Positions 1-9,711 of a stretch of 64,000 nt of DNA are shown one piece after another. The DNA comes from Bog-752 sp963799395 (lineage in GTDB: Bacteria > Actinomycetota > Thermoleophilia > UBA2241). A program made the position numbers and the translations under genes. The stretch's first letter is position 1; each line of letters opens with the position of its first letter. The notes under the pieces are model-generated. The model was not told the origin of the DNA, ran no database searches, and saw only the letters and a program-made list of their open reading frames with translations. The stretch covers positions 30,617-94,616 of the forward strand of contig CAWCWZ010000050.1 of NCBI GenBank assembly GCA_963799395.1, given 5' to 3'.

Positions 1-2987
1 CACGCCGGAGAGGGCGTCGCTCGGCGTCAGCGTCACGCGCCTGGCTTGAGTTGATCCAGCCGGTGGTGTTGGCTGGTCTGCAGGCCGCTCGCCGTGGTGT
101 CGGCGCCGTGGTGTCGATGTTCACGTAGCCGGTGTTGTAGCCCTCGATGTTGCCGGCGTTGTCGACCGACCAGTACGTGACCGGGTGCGAGCCGTTGCCC
201 GCGACGAGGAAGGGTCCGCCGTAGAGCTGCTGGGGACCCCCGTCGACGGTGTAGTAGGTGGCGGCTACCCCGGAGAGAGCGTCGCTCGGGGTAAGCGTCA
301 CGGACTGGCCGCTCGTGATCCAGCCGGTGGTGCCGGTGAGCTGCAGGCCGCTGGCCGTGGTGACCGGCTTGGTGGTGTCGATGTTCACATAGCCGGTCTG
401 GGTGGCGCACTGCACGCCCACGTCGTTCGTGGCGTAGAAGAGGACCGTATGGCTTGCCTTCGCCGGAGACGACGAAGCTCGCCGGGCTGGCGACCGTCGT
501 CCAGCTCCCCGCGTCGACCTTGTAGGAGACCGTGATCGGCGAGTGGTCGCCGCCGCCGGTGATGGTCACCGTGGTGGCGGCATTGTGCCAGCCGGAGTGA
601 GTGTCGGCCGCGAGGTTCGTGGCCTGGGCCCAGGGATTGGAGATGTTGACCCAGCCGGTGTGGACCGTCTCGACGTTGCCGGCGGCGTCGGTCGACCAGT
701 AGGTCACCGGATGCTGACCGATGCCCGACACGACGAAGGCGCCCGAGTAGGTCTGGGGGGCGCCGCCGTCGACCGTGTAGTAGGTCGCCGTGACGCCCGA
801 GCCGGTGCCGTCGTCGGCCGCCAGGCTCACCGTCTGGCTCGTGGTCCGCCACGCCGAGAACTCATCGGGGGCGAGCCCGGTCGCCGTGGTCGTCGGCGCG
901 GAGGCGTCGATCCATACTGTGCAGCTGCCGGTCGAGCTCACGTTGCCGGCATTGTCGAGGGCCTGATACTGGTAGACGTGCATGCCGTCGTCGGAGCCGT
1001 CTGGGGGGGCCGGCACGACGAAGGCGTTGCCGGCCGCCGCCGTCCATGTGGACGCGCCCTGCAGGCGGTACTGCGTGCCGGCCAGACCGCTGCCGCCGGT
1101 GTCGGCGGGGGTCAGATGGACGGTCACGGCGCTGTTGTGCCAGAGGCCGTCGCTATCGCTCGTCACGGTCGGCGCCGTGGTGTCGATGTTCACGTAGCCG
1201 GTGTGGGTCGCCTCGATGTTGCCGACGGCGTCGACCGACCAGTAGGTCACGGTGTGGACGCCCTGGCCGGATACGGTGAACGGACTCGTGTAGGTCTGGC
1301 GAGTGACGCTGTCGAGGGTGTAGTAGGTGACGGCCACGCCGGAGAGCGGGTCGCTCCCGGCCAGACTGACGACCTGGCTCACGTTCTGCCAGACCGTGTG
1401 GTTGTCGGCCTGCAGACCCGTGGCCGTGGTGACCGGCGCCGTGATGTCGATGTTCACGAAACCCGTGTGAGTCGCTTCGATGTTGCCGGCGGCGTCGACC
1501 GACCAGTAGGTCACGGTGTGCGTACCGTTGCCCCCGACCAGGAAGGGTCCGGCGTAGAGCAGCTGGGCGCCGCCGTCGATCGTGTAGTAAGTGGTCGTGA
1601 CCCCGGACTGGGCGTCGGTGGCCGACAGCGTCACGGTCTGGCTGGTAGTGGCCCAGCCGGTGTGGTTGTTTGCCTGCAGGCCCGTGGCGGTGGTCGCCGG
1701 CGCCGTCGTGTCGATGTTGACGTAGCCGGTGTGATGGGCCTCGGTGTTGCCGGCGACGTCGACCGACCAGTAGACGATGGTGTGCGTCCCCGCGGCGGAC
1801 ACGACGAACGGCGCGCTGTAGGTCTGCTGGGCGCCGCCGTCGATCGTATAGTAGGTGGCCTTGACCCCCGACTGACCGTCGGTGGCCGACAGCGTCACGC
1901 TCTGGCCGGTCGCTCGCCAACCCGTGTTGTTCGCGGCTTGCAGACCGGTCGCGGTGGTGACCGGCGGGGTGGTGTCGACCAGGTAGTTCAGGACGACCCC
2001 GCCGTTGCCGCACGTCCACAGGTTCCCGGCCGCGGAGGTGATGTCGCGCTGGGTCTGCGTGCTCGGCGAGGTCTGGTTGCTCCACGCCGTGCCGCCGTTC
2101 GTGGTGTGCGGGATCTTGGTGCTGGTGGCGCCCACGACCCAGCCGTTGTTGACGTCGGTGAAGCGCACGCCGTAGAGGGTCACGGTGACGCCCGACGTCT
2201 GTGCGGTCCAGGTGGTGCCGCCGTTCGTGGTGTGGCGGACGTAGCCGCGACTGCCTGCGACCCAGCCGTTGTTGACGTCGGTGAAGTAGACGCCGTAGAG
2301 GGTGCGCGTGACCCCCGACGTCTGCGAAGTCCAGGTGGTGCCACCGTTGGCCGTGTGGCGGATGACGCCGCTGTTCCCGACGGCCCAGCCGTTGTTGGCG
2401 TCGGTGAAGTAGACGCCTTCGAGGTTCGTGGTGACCCCCGACGTCTGCGTCGTCCAGGTCGTGCCGCCGTTCGTGGTGTGGAGGATGACGCCGCCGCCGC
2501 CGACGAGCCAGCCGCTGGTGGCGCTGGTGAAGTAGACGCCGTACAGGGTCTGGGTGGTGTTCGATGTCTGGGCGGTCCAGGTGGTGCCGCCGTTCGTGGT
2601 GTGGCGGATGACGCCGCCGGTTCCCACGCTCCAGCCGTTGTTGGCGTCGGTGAAGTAGACGCCCTGCAGGGTCGTCGTGACCCCCGACGTCTGCGCGGTC
2701 CAGGTGGTGCCGCCGTTCGTGGTGTAGCGAGTGGTGCCGGCGGCCCCTACGAGCCAGCCGTTGCTGGCGTTGATGAAGTTGATGCCGTAGAGGGTCGAGG
2801 TGGTACCCGAGGTCTGCTTGGTCCAGGTGTTGTAGGTCGCGGCCCTTGCCGCGCCCGGACTGATCGCCGCGGCCGCCGTGAGTACCAGGAACAGGGCCAG
2901 GGCCGACAGATACGCCGCTCGCCAGACGCGCGCGCGGCCGTGCCGGTCGCCGCCGGGTACGGCAGGTGTTGCCTTCAAGCCCTGCAT
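1..2987 (-). CDS. secreted YCF48 / OmpL47-type repeat protein (partial, frameshifted)
   Basis: Start taken as the ATG at 2987, with GGAGATGAGG just upstream. The N-terminus is basic and followed by a hydrophobic stretch and an AxA site (GAARA), so the protein is exported. Six to seven repeats follow, each ending in HTTNGGTTW or a variant; these are YCF48/BNR-like beta-propeller blades. They are followed by at least six Ig-like blocks that begin TTATGLQA and end YWSVDxAGN and HTGYVNID, as in OmpL47-type or surface-adhesin repeats. The frame breaks near 450: the sequence after SGEGK should read HTVLFYATND in another frame. It breaks again two or three times below 110, so the C-terminus lies beyond the left edge. 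Function is unknown; a surface or matrix protein is most likely. The repeats are too alike to count exactly. Confidence 0.75.
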
Positions 2988-3224
2988 CGTCGCCTCATCT
3001 CCAGGTCGGTCTGGTCTGCGCCGTCCGGGCCCCTCCGCCCGCACTGTCGACAGCGACGGCACACAGCCGTCAGCGATCCCTCTCACTTAACCTTCTAGTT
3101 TCGGCAATCCGGGCTCGAACTGGAGCCCGGAACACGAGCTTTAGACGAATTGGCACCCTTCGCCGTCCGGCCCCTCGCGTGCTGTATGCTTCGAGTCCCA
3201 TACCGAGCGTGCCGGGAGACTTCA

Positions 3225-4165
3225 ATGCCGAGCCACGAGACCCTGCCCGGGGACGGGGCGTCGTCCCTCCGGCCGACGCCGTCTACGGGGTCGTCGCCGA
3301 TGCCGCGAGGGAGTGCTACCTGCGCGCCCTCAAGGTGCTGCCGCCCGACCTCAAGGCGGCGCTGCGCCGCGCCCGCGACACCGAGACCGACCCCACCGGC
3401 CGCGGTCTTCTCGACATCATGCTCGAGAACGTCGCCGTGGCCGAGCGCGACACCAACCTCGTCTGCCAGGACACCGGCACCGTCGTCTTCTGGCTCGAGG
3501 TGGGCGACGAGTGCCCGCTGAACCTCGGCGCGGTGACCGCGGCCGTCAGGTCGGGCACCGAGCGCGCCACGCTCGAGCACCCGCTGCGGCCCAACGCCGT
3601 CCATCCGGTCACGCGCAGGAACACCCTGACCAACACCGGCCGCCACCTGCCGGTCATGCACTACGAGTTCGTGCCGGGCACCGACGCCTTTCCGGCCGAT
3701 GGGCTGCGCCTGCACTGCCTGCCCAAGGGCTCGGGCTCCGAGAACATGAGCTTCCTGAAGATGTTCGTCCCGGCCGACGGCGTGAAGGCGGTCAAGCGGT
3801 TCGTGCTCGAATGCATCGTCGACGCCGGGCCCAAGCCCTGCCCGCCCACCGTCGTCGGCGTCGGGCTGGGCGGCACGAGCGACCTCTGCGCCGCCCTCGC
3901 CAAGAAGGCCGTGCTGCGGCCCCTGGGCACGCACAGCGACGATCCGGTGATCGCCGCGATCGAAGACGAGCTCTTCGCCGCCGCCAACGAGCTCGGCATC
4001 GGGCCGATGGGCCTCGGCGGCCGCAACACGGTGCTGGGCGTGAACATCGAGTACGCCCACACGCACATCACGCAGAACCCGGTCGCGGTCAACCTGCAGT
4101 GCTGGGCGGCGCGACGGGCGAGCGCCCTCATCACGCCCGGCGGCGACGTCAGCTACGGCTTCTAG
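3225..4165 (+). CDS. class I fumarate hydratase / tartrate dehydratase, alpha subunit
   Basis: Iron-sulfur hydro-lyase alpha chain that interconverts fumarate and malate (or acts on tartrate) together with the next gene. Visible landmarks are CQDTG, KGSGSEN, KPCPPT and a C-terminal cysteine (NLQCW). The cysteines in CQDTG, KPCPPT and near the C-terminus fit the 4Fe-4S ligands of the family. The core frame runs from about 3260 to 4165. The best start is the ATG at 3225, with GGGAGA eight bases upstream, but it is in a different frame, so a one-base indel near 3258-3266 is likely; otherwise GTG 3209 is an in-frame alternative. The beta subunit starts 16 bases downstream. A TATGCT box at 3185 may be the -10. 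Confidence 0.9.
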
Positions 4166-4180
4166 AGGAAGGAAGGGACC

Positions 4181-4771
4181 GTGACCGACGAGATCAGGCT
4201 CCGCTTCCCCGTCGACGATCCCGCCGCCCTGCGCGCGCTCGAGGTCGGTCAGCGGCTGCGCATCGACGGCCACGTGATCGGCATCCGCGACGCCACCCAG
4301 ATCGCCATGTTCGACCGCGGCGAGAAGCCGCGGATGGACCTCACCGGCGCCGCCCTGATCCATACGGCGCCCAACGTGCGCCGGCTCCCCGACGGGCGCT
4401 ACGAGAAGGTCTGCATCGGCACTACGACGAGCGCCCGCATGAACCGTTTCACCCGCGGCCTCCTCGCCCAGTACGGGGTGCGCGCCATCATCGGCAAGGG
4501 CGGCCTCCTGCCCGACTCCCTGCCCGTGCTGCAGGAGTTCGGCGGCGTCTACCTGGCCATCTGCGGCGGCGCGGCCGCTCTCGAGACCACGCAGATCGAG
4601 GAGATCGAGGACGTCGAGTTCGAGGAGCTGCTGCCGGAGTGCCTGTGGAAGTTCCGGGTGAGGGACTTCGGCCCCCTGATCGTGGCCATGGATGCGCACG
4701 GCGCGAGTCTCTACGAGACCGTGCGCGACCAAGCGCTTCGCAGGCTCGACGAGCTTGCGGGACGGCTCTAG
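4181..4771 (+). CDS. class I fumarate hydratase / tartrate dehydratase, beta subunit
   Basis: Small subunit (196 residues) of the two-chain iron-sulfur hydratase. It carries the family landmarks HTAPN, GTTTSARM and IGKGG in order, and ends with a helical tail. The GTG start at 4181 has an excellent AGGAAGG site, and the gene is translationally close to the alpha subunit. Having separate alpha and beta chains, rather than one fused fumarase, is common in archaea, anaerobes and deep-branching bacteria. The stop overlaps the 3' end of the convergent LpxD-like gene by four bases. Confidence 0.93.
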   Translation: MTDEIRLRFPVDDPAALRALEVGQRLRIDGHVIGIRDATQIAMFDRGEKPRMDLTGAALIHTAPNVRRLPDGRYEKVCIGTTTSARMNRFTRGLLAQYGVRAIIGKGGLLPDSLPVLQEFGGVYLAICGGAAALETTQIEEIEDVEFEELLPECLWKFRVRDFGPLIVAMDAHGASLYETVRDQALRRLDELAGRL

Positions 4772-5616
4772 CGCAACCTGCGACCCGGGTTTCCCACCCA
4801 GACCTCGCCGGGGCCCACGTCGTCGCGGATCATGGCCCCCATGCCGATCACGGCGCCCTCCCCGACCGCGACCCCGTTGGCGATGGCGGCGCTCTGCCAG
4901 ACCACGGCACGCCTGCCGAGACGGGCTCCGCCGCCCAACTGCGCATGGCCGGCGATGAGGCAGTCCTCGCCCACGTCGGCGTTGTGTCCGACGTTCACGT
5001 GCGGACCTATCTTGGCGCCCCTCCGGACGATGGTGTCGCCGATGGCGCCCCGCTGTACCATCGCCTGCGCGGCGACGTGTACGTCGTCCTCGAGGACTGC
5101 CCGGCCGAGCTGAGGGAAGGGCACGAGACGGCCTTCGCCGTCGCGCTCGTAGCCCATCCCGGAGCAGCCGATCGTGGCCAGAGGCTCGATGCGTACGTTG
5201 CGGCCCACCACGGCGTTCCTTACCCAGGCACGGCCATCGTCGACGAGACGGGCGGTCGCCGGGTCGGCATAGACGGTCGGCCGGTCGTCGGTGAGATGCA
5301 CGAAGAAGCGGGCCACGACGAGCGCCATGGCCAGCCGCGGTCGCTCGCAGACCACGACCACACGACCGGGCACGGCGGGCTCGTCGAGCTCCGCGGCCGC
5401 CTCGGCGGAGCAGATCAGCAGGGATCCCCGGAACCGCGCCGCCGCTCCCGGACGCCTGGACCAGGCGAGGTCTCCCGGCGCGGCCTGGCTATCGGTGGCG
5501 ACGGCGGTGATCGGTGCGCCGGCGCCCGAGGGCGCCGGCGCAGCGATCACCGCCGTCGCCATGCCGAGCTCCCGCAGGTGTGCCACGATCTCGTCGGCCT
5601 TGACGGTCGGCATCAT
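4768..5616 (-). CDS. LpxD-like hexapeptide-repeat acyltransferase
   Basis: A 282-residue protein with the layout of UDP-3-O-acylglucosamine N-acyltransferase. An N-terminal nucleotide-recognition-like domain (about residues 1-110) is followed by a left-handed beta-helix of hexapeptide repeats (about 115-265), including IGPHVNVGHNADVGEDCLIAGHAQ cut into typical I/V-G-x4 turns. The catalytic-type histidine lies in HVNVGH. The start is the second of two ATGs just after the neighbouring gene, or the first one at 5616. In a monoderm this is unlikely to make lipid A; acylation of a nucleotide sugar for surface glycans is a more cautious reading. It is co-directional with the adjacent second hexapeptide transferase. 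Confidence 0.75.
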   Translation of the reverse strand: MMPTVKADEIVAHLRELGMATAVIAAPAPSGAGAPITAVATDSQAAPGDLAWSRRPGAAARFRGSLLICSAEAAAELDEPAVPGRVVVVCERPRLAMALVVARFFVHLTDDRPTVYADPATARLVDDGRAWVRNAVVGRNVRIEPLATIGCSGMGYERDGEGRLVPFPQLGRAVLEDDVHVAAQAMVQRGAIGDTIVRRGAKIGPHVNVGHNADVGEDCLIAGHAQLGGGARLGRRAVVWQSAAIANGVAVGEGAVIGMGAMIRDDVGPGEVWVGNPGRRLR

Positions 5617-5622
5617 CGGCCC

Positions 5623-6295
5623 TCACTTCACGGCCGTGTCCGGGTCGGGCACCGCGTGAGGGGAGGTACCGACGCAGCAGCTCCTCGTCGAACTCGTGCG
5701 GCACGTAGTCATCGGGGATCTCGATGTAGAACGCGTCGTCGGGTCGCTGCACCGACTGTAGCGTCGCCCAGGGGTGGGGATTGTTGTAGTAGATGCCGTG
5801 CGGTGTCGCGAGGTCGACGACGACGTGCGATCCGTAGCCGACGATCGAACCCGGGGCGATGGTGATGCCCGCACTGGTGTTGGTGCGGCTGCCGATGATC
5901 GAGCCGTAGCCGAAGCGGGTGATGAGCTCGCGTCGCGGAGCACGAGGACGGCCGTGATAGACGTTCTTCGTGTGCGAGCTCATGACGCCGGCGGCAATGA
6001 AGCACCAGTCGTCGGCGATGACGGATTTCGAGATGCACGAGCCGGTGCGGATCCGCACGTGGTTGCCGAGCAGCGAAAGACCGGTGGTGACACAGTCGTC
6101 GGCGATCTCGACGTCGCTCAGCACCCGTGTGCCGGAGGCGAGGTGCACGCGATGACCGAGCTTCACGTCGTCGCCGACCACGACATCGGGATCGATGATG
6201 CACTGGAGCCCGTGCTCGAACCTGGCACCGTGGATGAGATCGTTCGCGATGAACGAGCCGCTGGGCGCGTGGAGGGTGTAGGCGTCGAAGTCCAA
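5623..6295 (-). CDS. hexapeptide-repeat acyltransferase (LbH fold)
   Basis: About 220 residues of left-handed beta-helix repeats (for example VVVGDDVKLGHRVHL and APGSIVGYGSHVVVDL), followed by a short tail. The probable start is TTG at 6295, with AAGCGAGGC upstream; no in-frame ATG exists there. The frame breaks near 5660: shifting by one base gives an end HAVPDPDTAVK and a TGA at 5623, six bases before the ATG of the LpxD-like gene. The two genes therefore look like an operon of two trimeric acyltransferases. The likely substrate is a sugar nucleotide or acyl acceptor; nothing in the sequence fixes it. Confidence 0.68.
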
Positions 6296-6432
6296 GATGC
6301 CTCGCTTTCGCCATGAATGCCCGCGGACTGGACGCCACGGCCAGAGCCTATTCGAGGACGTGAGCGCGCAGGCCCAAGCCCGCCTCGAGGAGATCGCCGC
6401 CGCCTTGTAGCCGGGGTGGCCGGCGCCGGCCG

Positions 6433-6924
6433 CTACGCCGCCTTGCCGACCCGCTCGCGTTGCTGCCGCCCCTGCGCGAACAGGCGGAGCATCTGCGCGC
6501 AGAAGGCGGGCAAGTCGGCGGGGTTGCGGCTCGAGAGGACGGCGCGGTCGACCACGGTCTCGCGGTCGACCCAGTGGCCGCCGGCGTTGCGGATGTCGGT
6601 CTTCAGGCTCGGATACGAAGTGATCGTGAGGCCGGCGACGACGCCGGCCTCGACCATGGTCCACGGACCGTGGCAGATGACGGCGATCGGTACGCCCGCC
6701 TCGAAGCAGCGCCGCACGAAGGCGACGGCGTGCTCGTTCATGCGCAGCTTGTCGGGGTTGGAGACGCCGCCGGGCAGTACGAGCCCCTCGTAGTCTTCGG
6801 CGCTTGCCCGGTCGACCGTCTGGTCGACTGTCACCGTCTCCGCCTTGTCGCCGTGTTCCACGGCCTGTACGAGGCCGTCGTGGATCGACAGCAGGTCGAT
6901 CTGGGCGCCTGCCTAACGCAATTC
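6433..6924 (-). pseudogene. DJ-1/PfpI family protein, 5'-truncated
   Basis: The frame encodes the C-terminal three quarters of a PfpI/DJ-1 class I glutamine amidotransferase-like protein. It has VLPGGVSNPDKLR and the nucleophile-elbow motif AVICHGP, with Cys followed by His. The homologous text extends upstream to AGAQIDLLSIHDGLVQ, but a TAG at 6913-6915 interrupts it. The sequence beyond does not resemble the usual N-terminal beta strand (a VAILVTDGFE-like start) in any frame. Either about 30 codons have been lost by rearrangement or the 5' end is damaged. The remaining open frame could restart at GTG 6861. Family members are proteases, glyoxalases or chaperones. Confidence 0.6.
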
Positions 6925-7118
6925 GCCGACCGGCGGCGAGATGCCGGCCCGCTTGACCGGCTGCGGGCGAATCTCCACCTCGACTTCCCGTGCGCTCTCG
7001 GACTGGGATCCTCAGGCGTGCTGCGCGAGTTCGGCGGCGTATCAACCTGGCACGTCGGACCCGACGGTTGCGGCGACTTTCGCCCCATGGCATCGTCGCG
7101 TGCCGCTGATGCGTCGCA

Positions 7119-7124
7119 TAAGAT
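7119..7124 (+). promoter_or_regulatory. -10 box of the LysR gene (leaderless)
   Basis: TAAGAT sits six bases before the ATG at 7131, and no Shine-Dalgarno sequence is present. This spacing puts the transcription start at the first base of the start codon. Confidence 0.5.
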
Positions 7125-7130
7125 GTGGTC

Positions 7131-8030
7131 ATGGAACTCCGCAACCTGCGGCTCTTCTGCGAAGTCGTCGACCGGCGCAGCTTCTCGCTCGCGGCCGAGC
7201 TCATGCACATCACCCAGCCGGCCGCGAGCCTGCAGGTGCGCTCGCTGGAGCGCGAGCTCGGCACCGAGCTCCTCGACCGCTCGGGACGCGCTGTGACGCC
7301 GACCGACGCCGGCGAGGTGCTGTACCGGCACGCCCGGCAGATGCTCGATCTCGACGATGAGGCCCGGGTCGAGATCATGAACCTCGGCGAGCTCGCCGGC
7401 GGGCGGGTGACGATCGGCGCCTCGACCGGCCCCGGGGAGCACCTGCTGCCGGGGCTCATGGCCGAGTTCAAGCTCGCCCACCCCGGCATCGACCTGACCC
7501 TGCGCGTGACCGACAGCCACGACGTGATCGACCTCGTCCTCGGCCGCGAGCTCGAGCTCGGGGTCGTGGGCGCCGTGTCCGGCCACCCGGAGCTCACGGT
7601 GGCGCCCTTCGCCCGCGACGAGATCGTCGTCGTATGCGCGCCGACGCACCCCTGGGCGGACTCCGGCGAGATCGGGTTCGACGAGTTCCTCCGCGAGCCG
7701 CTGGTCATCCAGCAGCAGGGGGCGGGTATCCGCGCGGTCGTCGAGGCCGCTCTGCGCGAGCGCGGCGTCAAACCGGCTCAGCTCAACGTGTTCCTCGAGC
7801 TCGGCTTGAACGAGTCGGTCAAGCATGCCGTCATGGCCGGCGCCGGCGTCACCTACCTGAGCAAGTTCGCGGTCCGCACCGACGTGAGGAACGGCATGCT
7901 CGCCACGGTGCGCGTGGCCGGTTTTCAGATCACGCGCGACTTTTCGATCGTACGCTCCCGCACCCGTTCGCTGTCCAAGGCCGTCGAGGCGTTCCTGCAC
8001 TTCCTCGAGGCCCAATACGAGCGCCTGTAA
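7131..8030 (+). CDS. LysR-family transcriptional regulator
   Basis: A 299-residue LysR protein. The N-terminal winged helix-turn-helix spans about residues 2-60 (LRLFCEVVDRRSFSLAAE, ITQPAASLQVRSLE). The periplasmic-binding-like effector domain covers roughly residues 88-295. The text GASTGPGEHLLPGLMAEF resembles the CysL/CbbR branch. An in-frame GTG six bases upstream is a second possible start, but the -10 spacing favours the ATG at 7131. It reads away from the truncated PfpI gene and is followed in the same direction by an FMN reductase, the likely target. The effector is unknown. Confidence 0.92.
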   Translation: MELRNLRLFCEVVDRRSFSLAAELMHITQPAASLQVRSLERELGTELLDRSGRAVTPTDAGEVLYRHARQMLDLDDEARVEIMNLGELAGGRVTIGASTGPGEHLLPGLMAEFKLAHPGIDLTLRVTDSHDVIDLVLGRELELGVVGAVSGHPELTVAPFARDEIVVVCAPTHPWADSGEIGFDEFLREPLVIQQQGAGIRAVVEAALRERGVKPAQLNVFLELGLNESVKHAVMAGAGVTYLSKFAVRTDVRNGMLATVRVAGFQITRDFSIVRSRTRSLSKAVEAFLHFLEAQYERL

Positions 8031-8123
8031 GGGAGCGGCCGGGCGGGCGCGTGGTCGCAAGGCGCCGTACTCGTCGTCACCGCTGAAGCCGCCTCTGTCG
8101 AAGTACGAACAAGGGGGATCGCC

Positions 8124-8747
8124 GTGATCCAACCGAGCTTCTCCATCCTGGCTCTCGCCGGCAGCCTGCGGCGCGAGTCGTTCAACCGCGCGCTGGTACG
8201 CGCGGCCGTGGGGCTCGCCCCGCCGGCGACGACCATCGGCGTCTTCGAGCGGCTGGGCGAGATCCCGCCCTACAACGACGACACCCGCCTGCGCGGCCTG
8301 CCCGACCGGGTCGCCGACCTCTGGCAGGCGATCGCCGGCGCCGACGCGCTGCTCGTCGCCACCCCCGAGTACAACTATGGCGTCCCGGGCGTGCTGAAGA
8401 ACGCCATCGACTGGGTGTCGCGACCGCCGGCCGAGTCGCCGCTGCGCCGCAAGCCAGTGGCGATCATGGGGGCGAGCACCGGCAACTTCGGCACGGCGCG
8501 GGCGCAGCTCGCGCTGCGCCAGACGTTCCAGTTCATCGAGTCGTACGTGCTACTGAAGCCCGAGGTGATGGTGTTCAGGGCCACCGAGCGTTTTGACGAC
8601 GCCGGCGAGCTCACCGACCAAGCCACGCGCGAGCACGTGGCGCAGCAACTGCGAGAGCTCGTCGCCTGGGCGCGGCTGCTGCAGAACGCCCCGGGGCGCG
8701 GGGGCTCAGGGCTGGGGCAAAGAGCCTCCCGACCCGTCGTCTCGTAG
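8124..8747 (+). CDS. NADPH-dependent FMN reductase family protein
   Basis: Flavodoxin-fold oxidoreductase of about 207 residues. The FMN phosphate loop GSLRRESFN lies near the N-terminus, and the signature PEYNYGVPGVLKNAIDW lies near residues 85-101. GTG 8124 is preceded by AAGGGGGATCG. It probably reduces FMN or quinones with NADPH. It lies 94 bases downstream of the LysR gene and 10 bases before a monooxygenase-like gene. The last 25 residues are low-complexity and may not be conserved. Confidence 0.9.
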   Translation: MIQPSFSILALAGSLRRESFNRALVRAAVGLAPPATTIGVFERLGEIPPYNDDTRLRGLPDRVADLWQAIAGADALLVATPEYNYGVPGVLKNAIDWVSRPPAESPLRRKPVAIMGASTGNFGTARAQLALRQTFQFIESYVLLKPEVMVFRATERFDDAGELTDQATREHVAQQLRELVAWARLLQNAPGRGGSGLGQRASRPVVS

Positions 8748-8757
8748 GAGGTCAGCG

Positions 8758-9039
8758 ATGTTCGTGAACCTGTCCATCCATCACCCCAGGCCCGGTTGCG
8801 AGGCCGACCTGATAGCCTCGATGCACCGGTTCGGCGCGGCCGCCGTCGGAGCGCCCGGCCTGCTGCAGGCGGCGACCCTCAAAGACGAGGGCTCGGGGCG
8901 GCTGATCGGTCTGATGGTGTGGACGTCGCGTGAGGCGTGGGAGGCCGGCATCGGCCCCTCGCGAGCGGCGGTCGCAAACGACGACTTCGACCTGTGGGAG
9001 GAGCGCGAGCCCGAGGGCTTCGCCGCCGACGAGGTGTGA
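8758..9039 (+). CDS. ABM-type (dimeric alpha-beta barrel) monooxygenase-like protein
   Basis: A 93-residue protein beginning MFVNLSIHHPRPG, with the size and strand pattern of antibiotic-biosynthesis monooxygenase (ABM) domains (GLLQAATLKDEGSGRLIGLMVW). A strong AGGAGG site precedes the ATG at 8758. Placement right after an FMN reductase suggests a flavin- or oxygen-linked reaction, but no catalytic residues can be assigned. The family call rests on size, fold pattern and context only. Confidence 0.6.
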   Translation: MFVNLSIHHPRPGCEADLIASMHRFGAAAVGAPGLLQAATLKDEGSGRLIGLMVWTSREAWEAGIGPSRAAVANDDFDLWEEREPEGFAADEV

Positions 9040-9152
9040 GCGCCGGCGCAGGCGTCGAGGTGTGAGCGCCGGCGTGACCGGGTAGGACGAGGCCGCTCCA
9101 GGCGCCCCCCTCGTCAGCGGCGCCCACCTTCTTCGTCCTCGGAGGGCACGCC

Positions 9153-9566
9153 ATGAAGAAGCTACCCGATCAGCTCCTCGACCTGCTCTGGGGCGGCCAC
9201 AACATCTGGGTCGCGACGGTCGCGCCCGACGGCACGCCCAACGTCTCGATCAAGGGCTCCGGAGCCCTGCTCGACGACGGCCATCTGTACTTCGCCGACA
9301 TGTTCTCGCACAAGACCCGCGAGAACCTGCAGCACGATCCCCGGGTCGCGGTGGGCATCCACGACCCGGAGCGCAAGATCGCCATGCAGGTCAAGGGTCG
9401 GGCCGAGCTCATCGACCACGGCGAGGTCTTCGACCAGGTGAGCGACCGCCTGAGCAAGCTCTCCGACAAGCTCAGCCTGCCGCCCGTGAAGTACGTGGTG
9501 AAGATCGAGGTCGAGTCGGTCTGGGACATGGGGCCGGGGCCGCACGCCGGCGACGAGCTCTCCTGA
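9153..9566 (+). CDS. pyridoxamine 5'-phosphate oxidase-like (split-barrel) flavoprotein
   Basis: A 137-residue split beta-barrel protein. WVATVAPDGTPNVSIKGSG and YFADMFSHKTRENLQHDPRVAV match the FMN-binding core of the PNPOx-like superfamily. CGGAGGGCACGCC before the ATG gives a good ribosome site. These small proteins use FMN, F420 or heme; which one cannot be told here. It closes the redox group led by the LysR gene. Confidence 0.85.
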   Translation: MKKLPDQLLDLLWGGHNIWVATVAPDGTPNVSIKGSGALLDDGHLYFADMFSHKTRENLQHDPRVAVGIHDPERKIAMQVKGRAELIDHGEVFDQVSDRLSKLSDKLSLPPVKYVVKIEVESVWDMGPGPHAGDELS

Positions 9567-9655
9567 CACACGGCGGCCGGCCAGACGTTCCGGCCGCCGT
9601 CCGGGCACCGGCGAGACGTTCCGTCCGGCGGCGGCGAAGGCGGCGCGCGGTCTGG

Positions 9656-9661
9656 TAAGAT
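9656..9661 (+). promoter_or_regulatory. -10 box upstream of phosphosulfolactate synthase
   Basis: TAAGAT about 50 bases before the ATG at 9712. Unlike the leaderless genes, this leaves a short 5' leader containing the CTGGAGG ribosome site. Confidence 0.35.
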
Positions 9662-9711
9662 GACCGCGCGCCGTCGCCGCGCAGGAACGGACCGCCCAAC
9701 TGGAGGCCGCC

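Noticed and set aside
543..3098. Long open frame on the + strand opposite the repeat protein, and similar frames at 3313-5865, 32079-33329, 43855-45297 and 46541-48298
   Set aside because: They lie opposite or out of frame with clear genes, are rich in Arg, Gly, Ala or Val with no motif, and arise because stop codons are rare in this GC-rich DNA.
4768..5616. LpxD-like gene as evidence for an LPS outer membrane
   Set aside because: No other lipid A genes are present and all other signs point to a monoderm; hexapeptide transferases have many substrates.
6296..6432. A + strand coding-like tail (LFEDVSAQAQARLEEIAAAL then TAG)
   Set aside because: Only about 28 codons, no start or homologous domain; could be a gene remnant but cannot be supported.
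9040..9152. Possible small gene between the ABM-like and PNPOx-like genes
   Set aside because: Only a short direct repeat (GGTGTGAGCGCCGGCG) and no start with a ribosome site; probably spacer.
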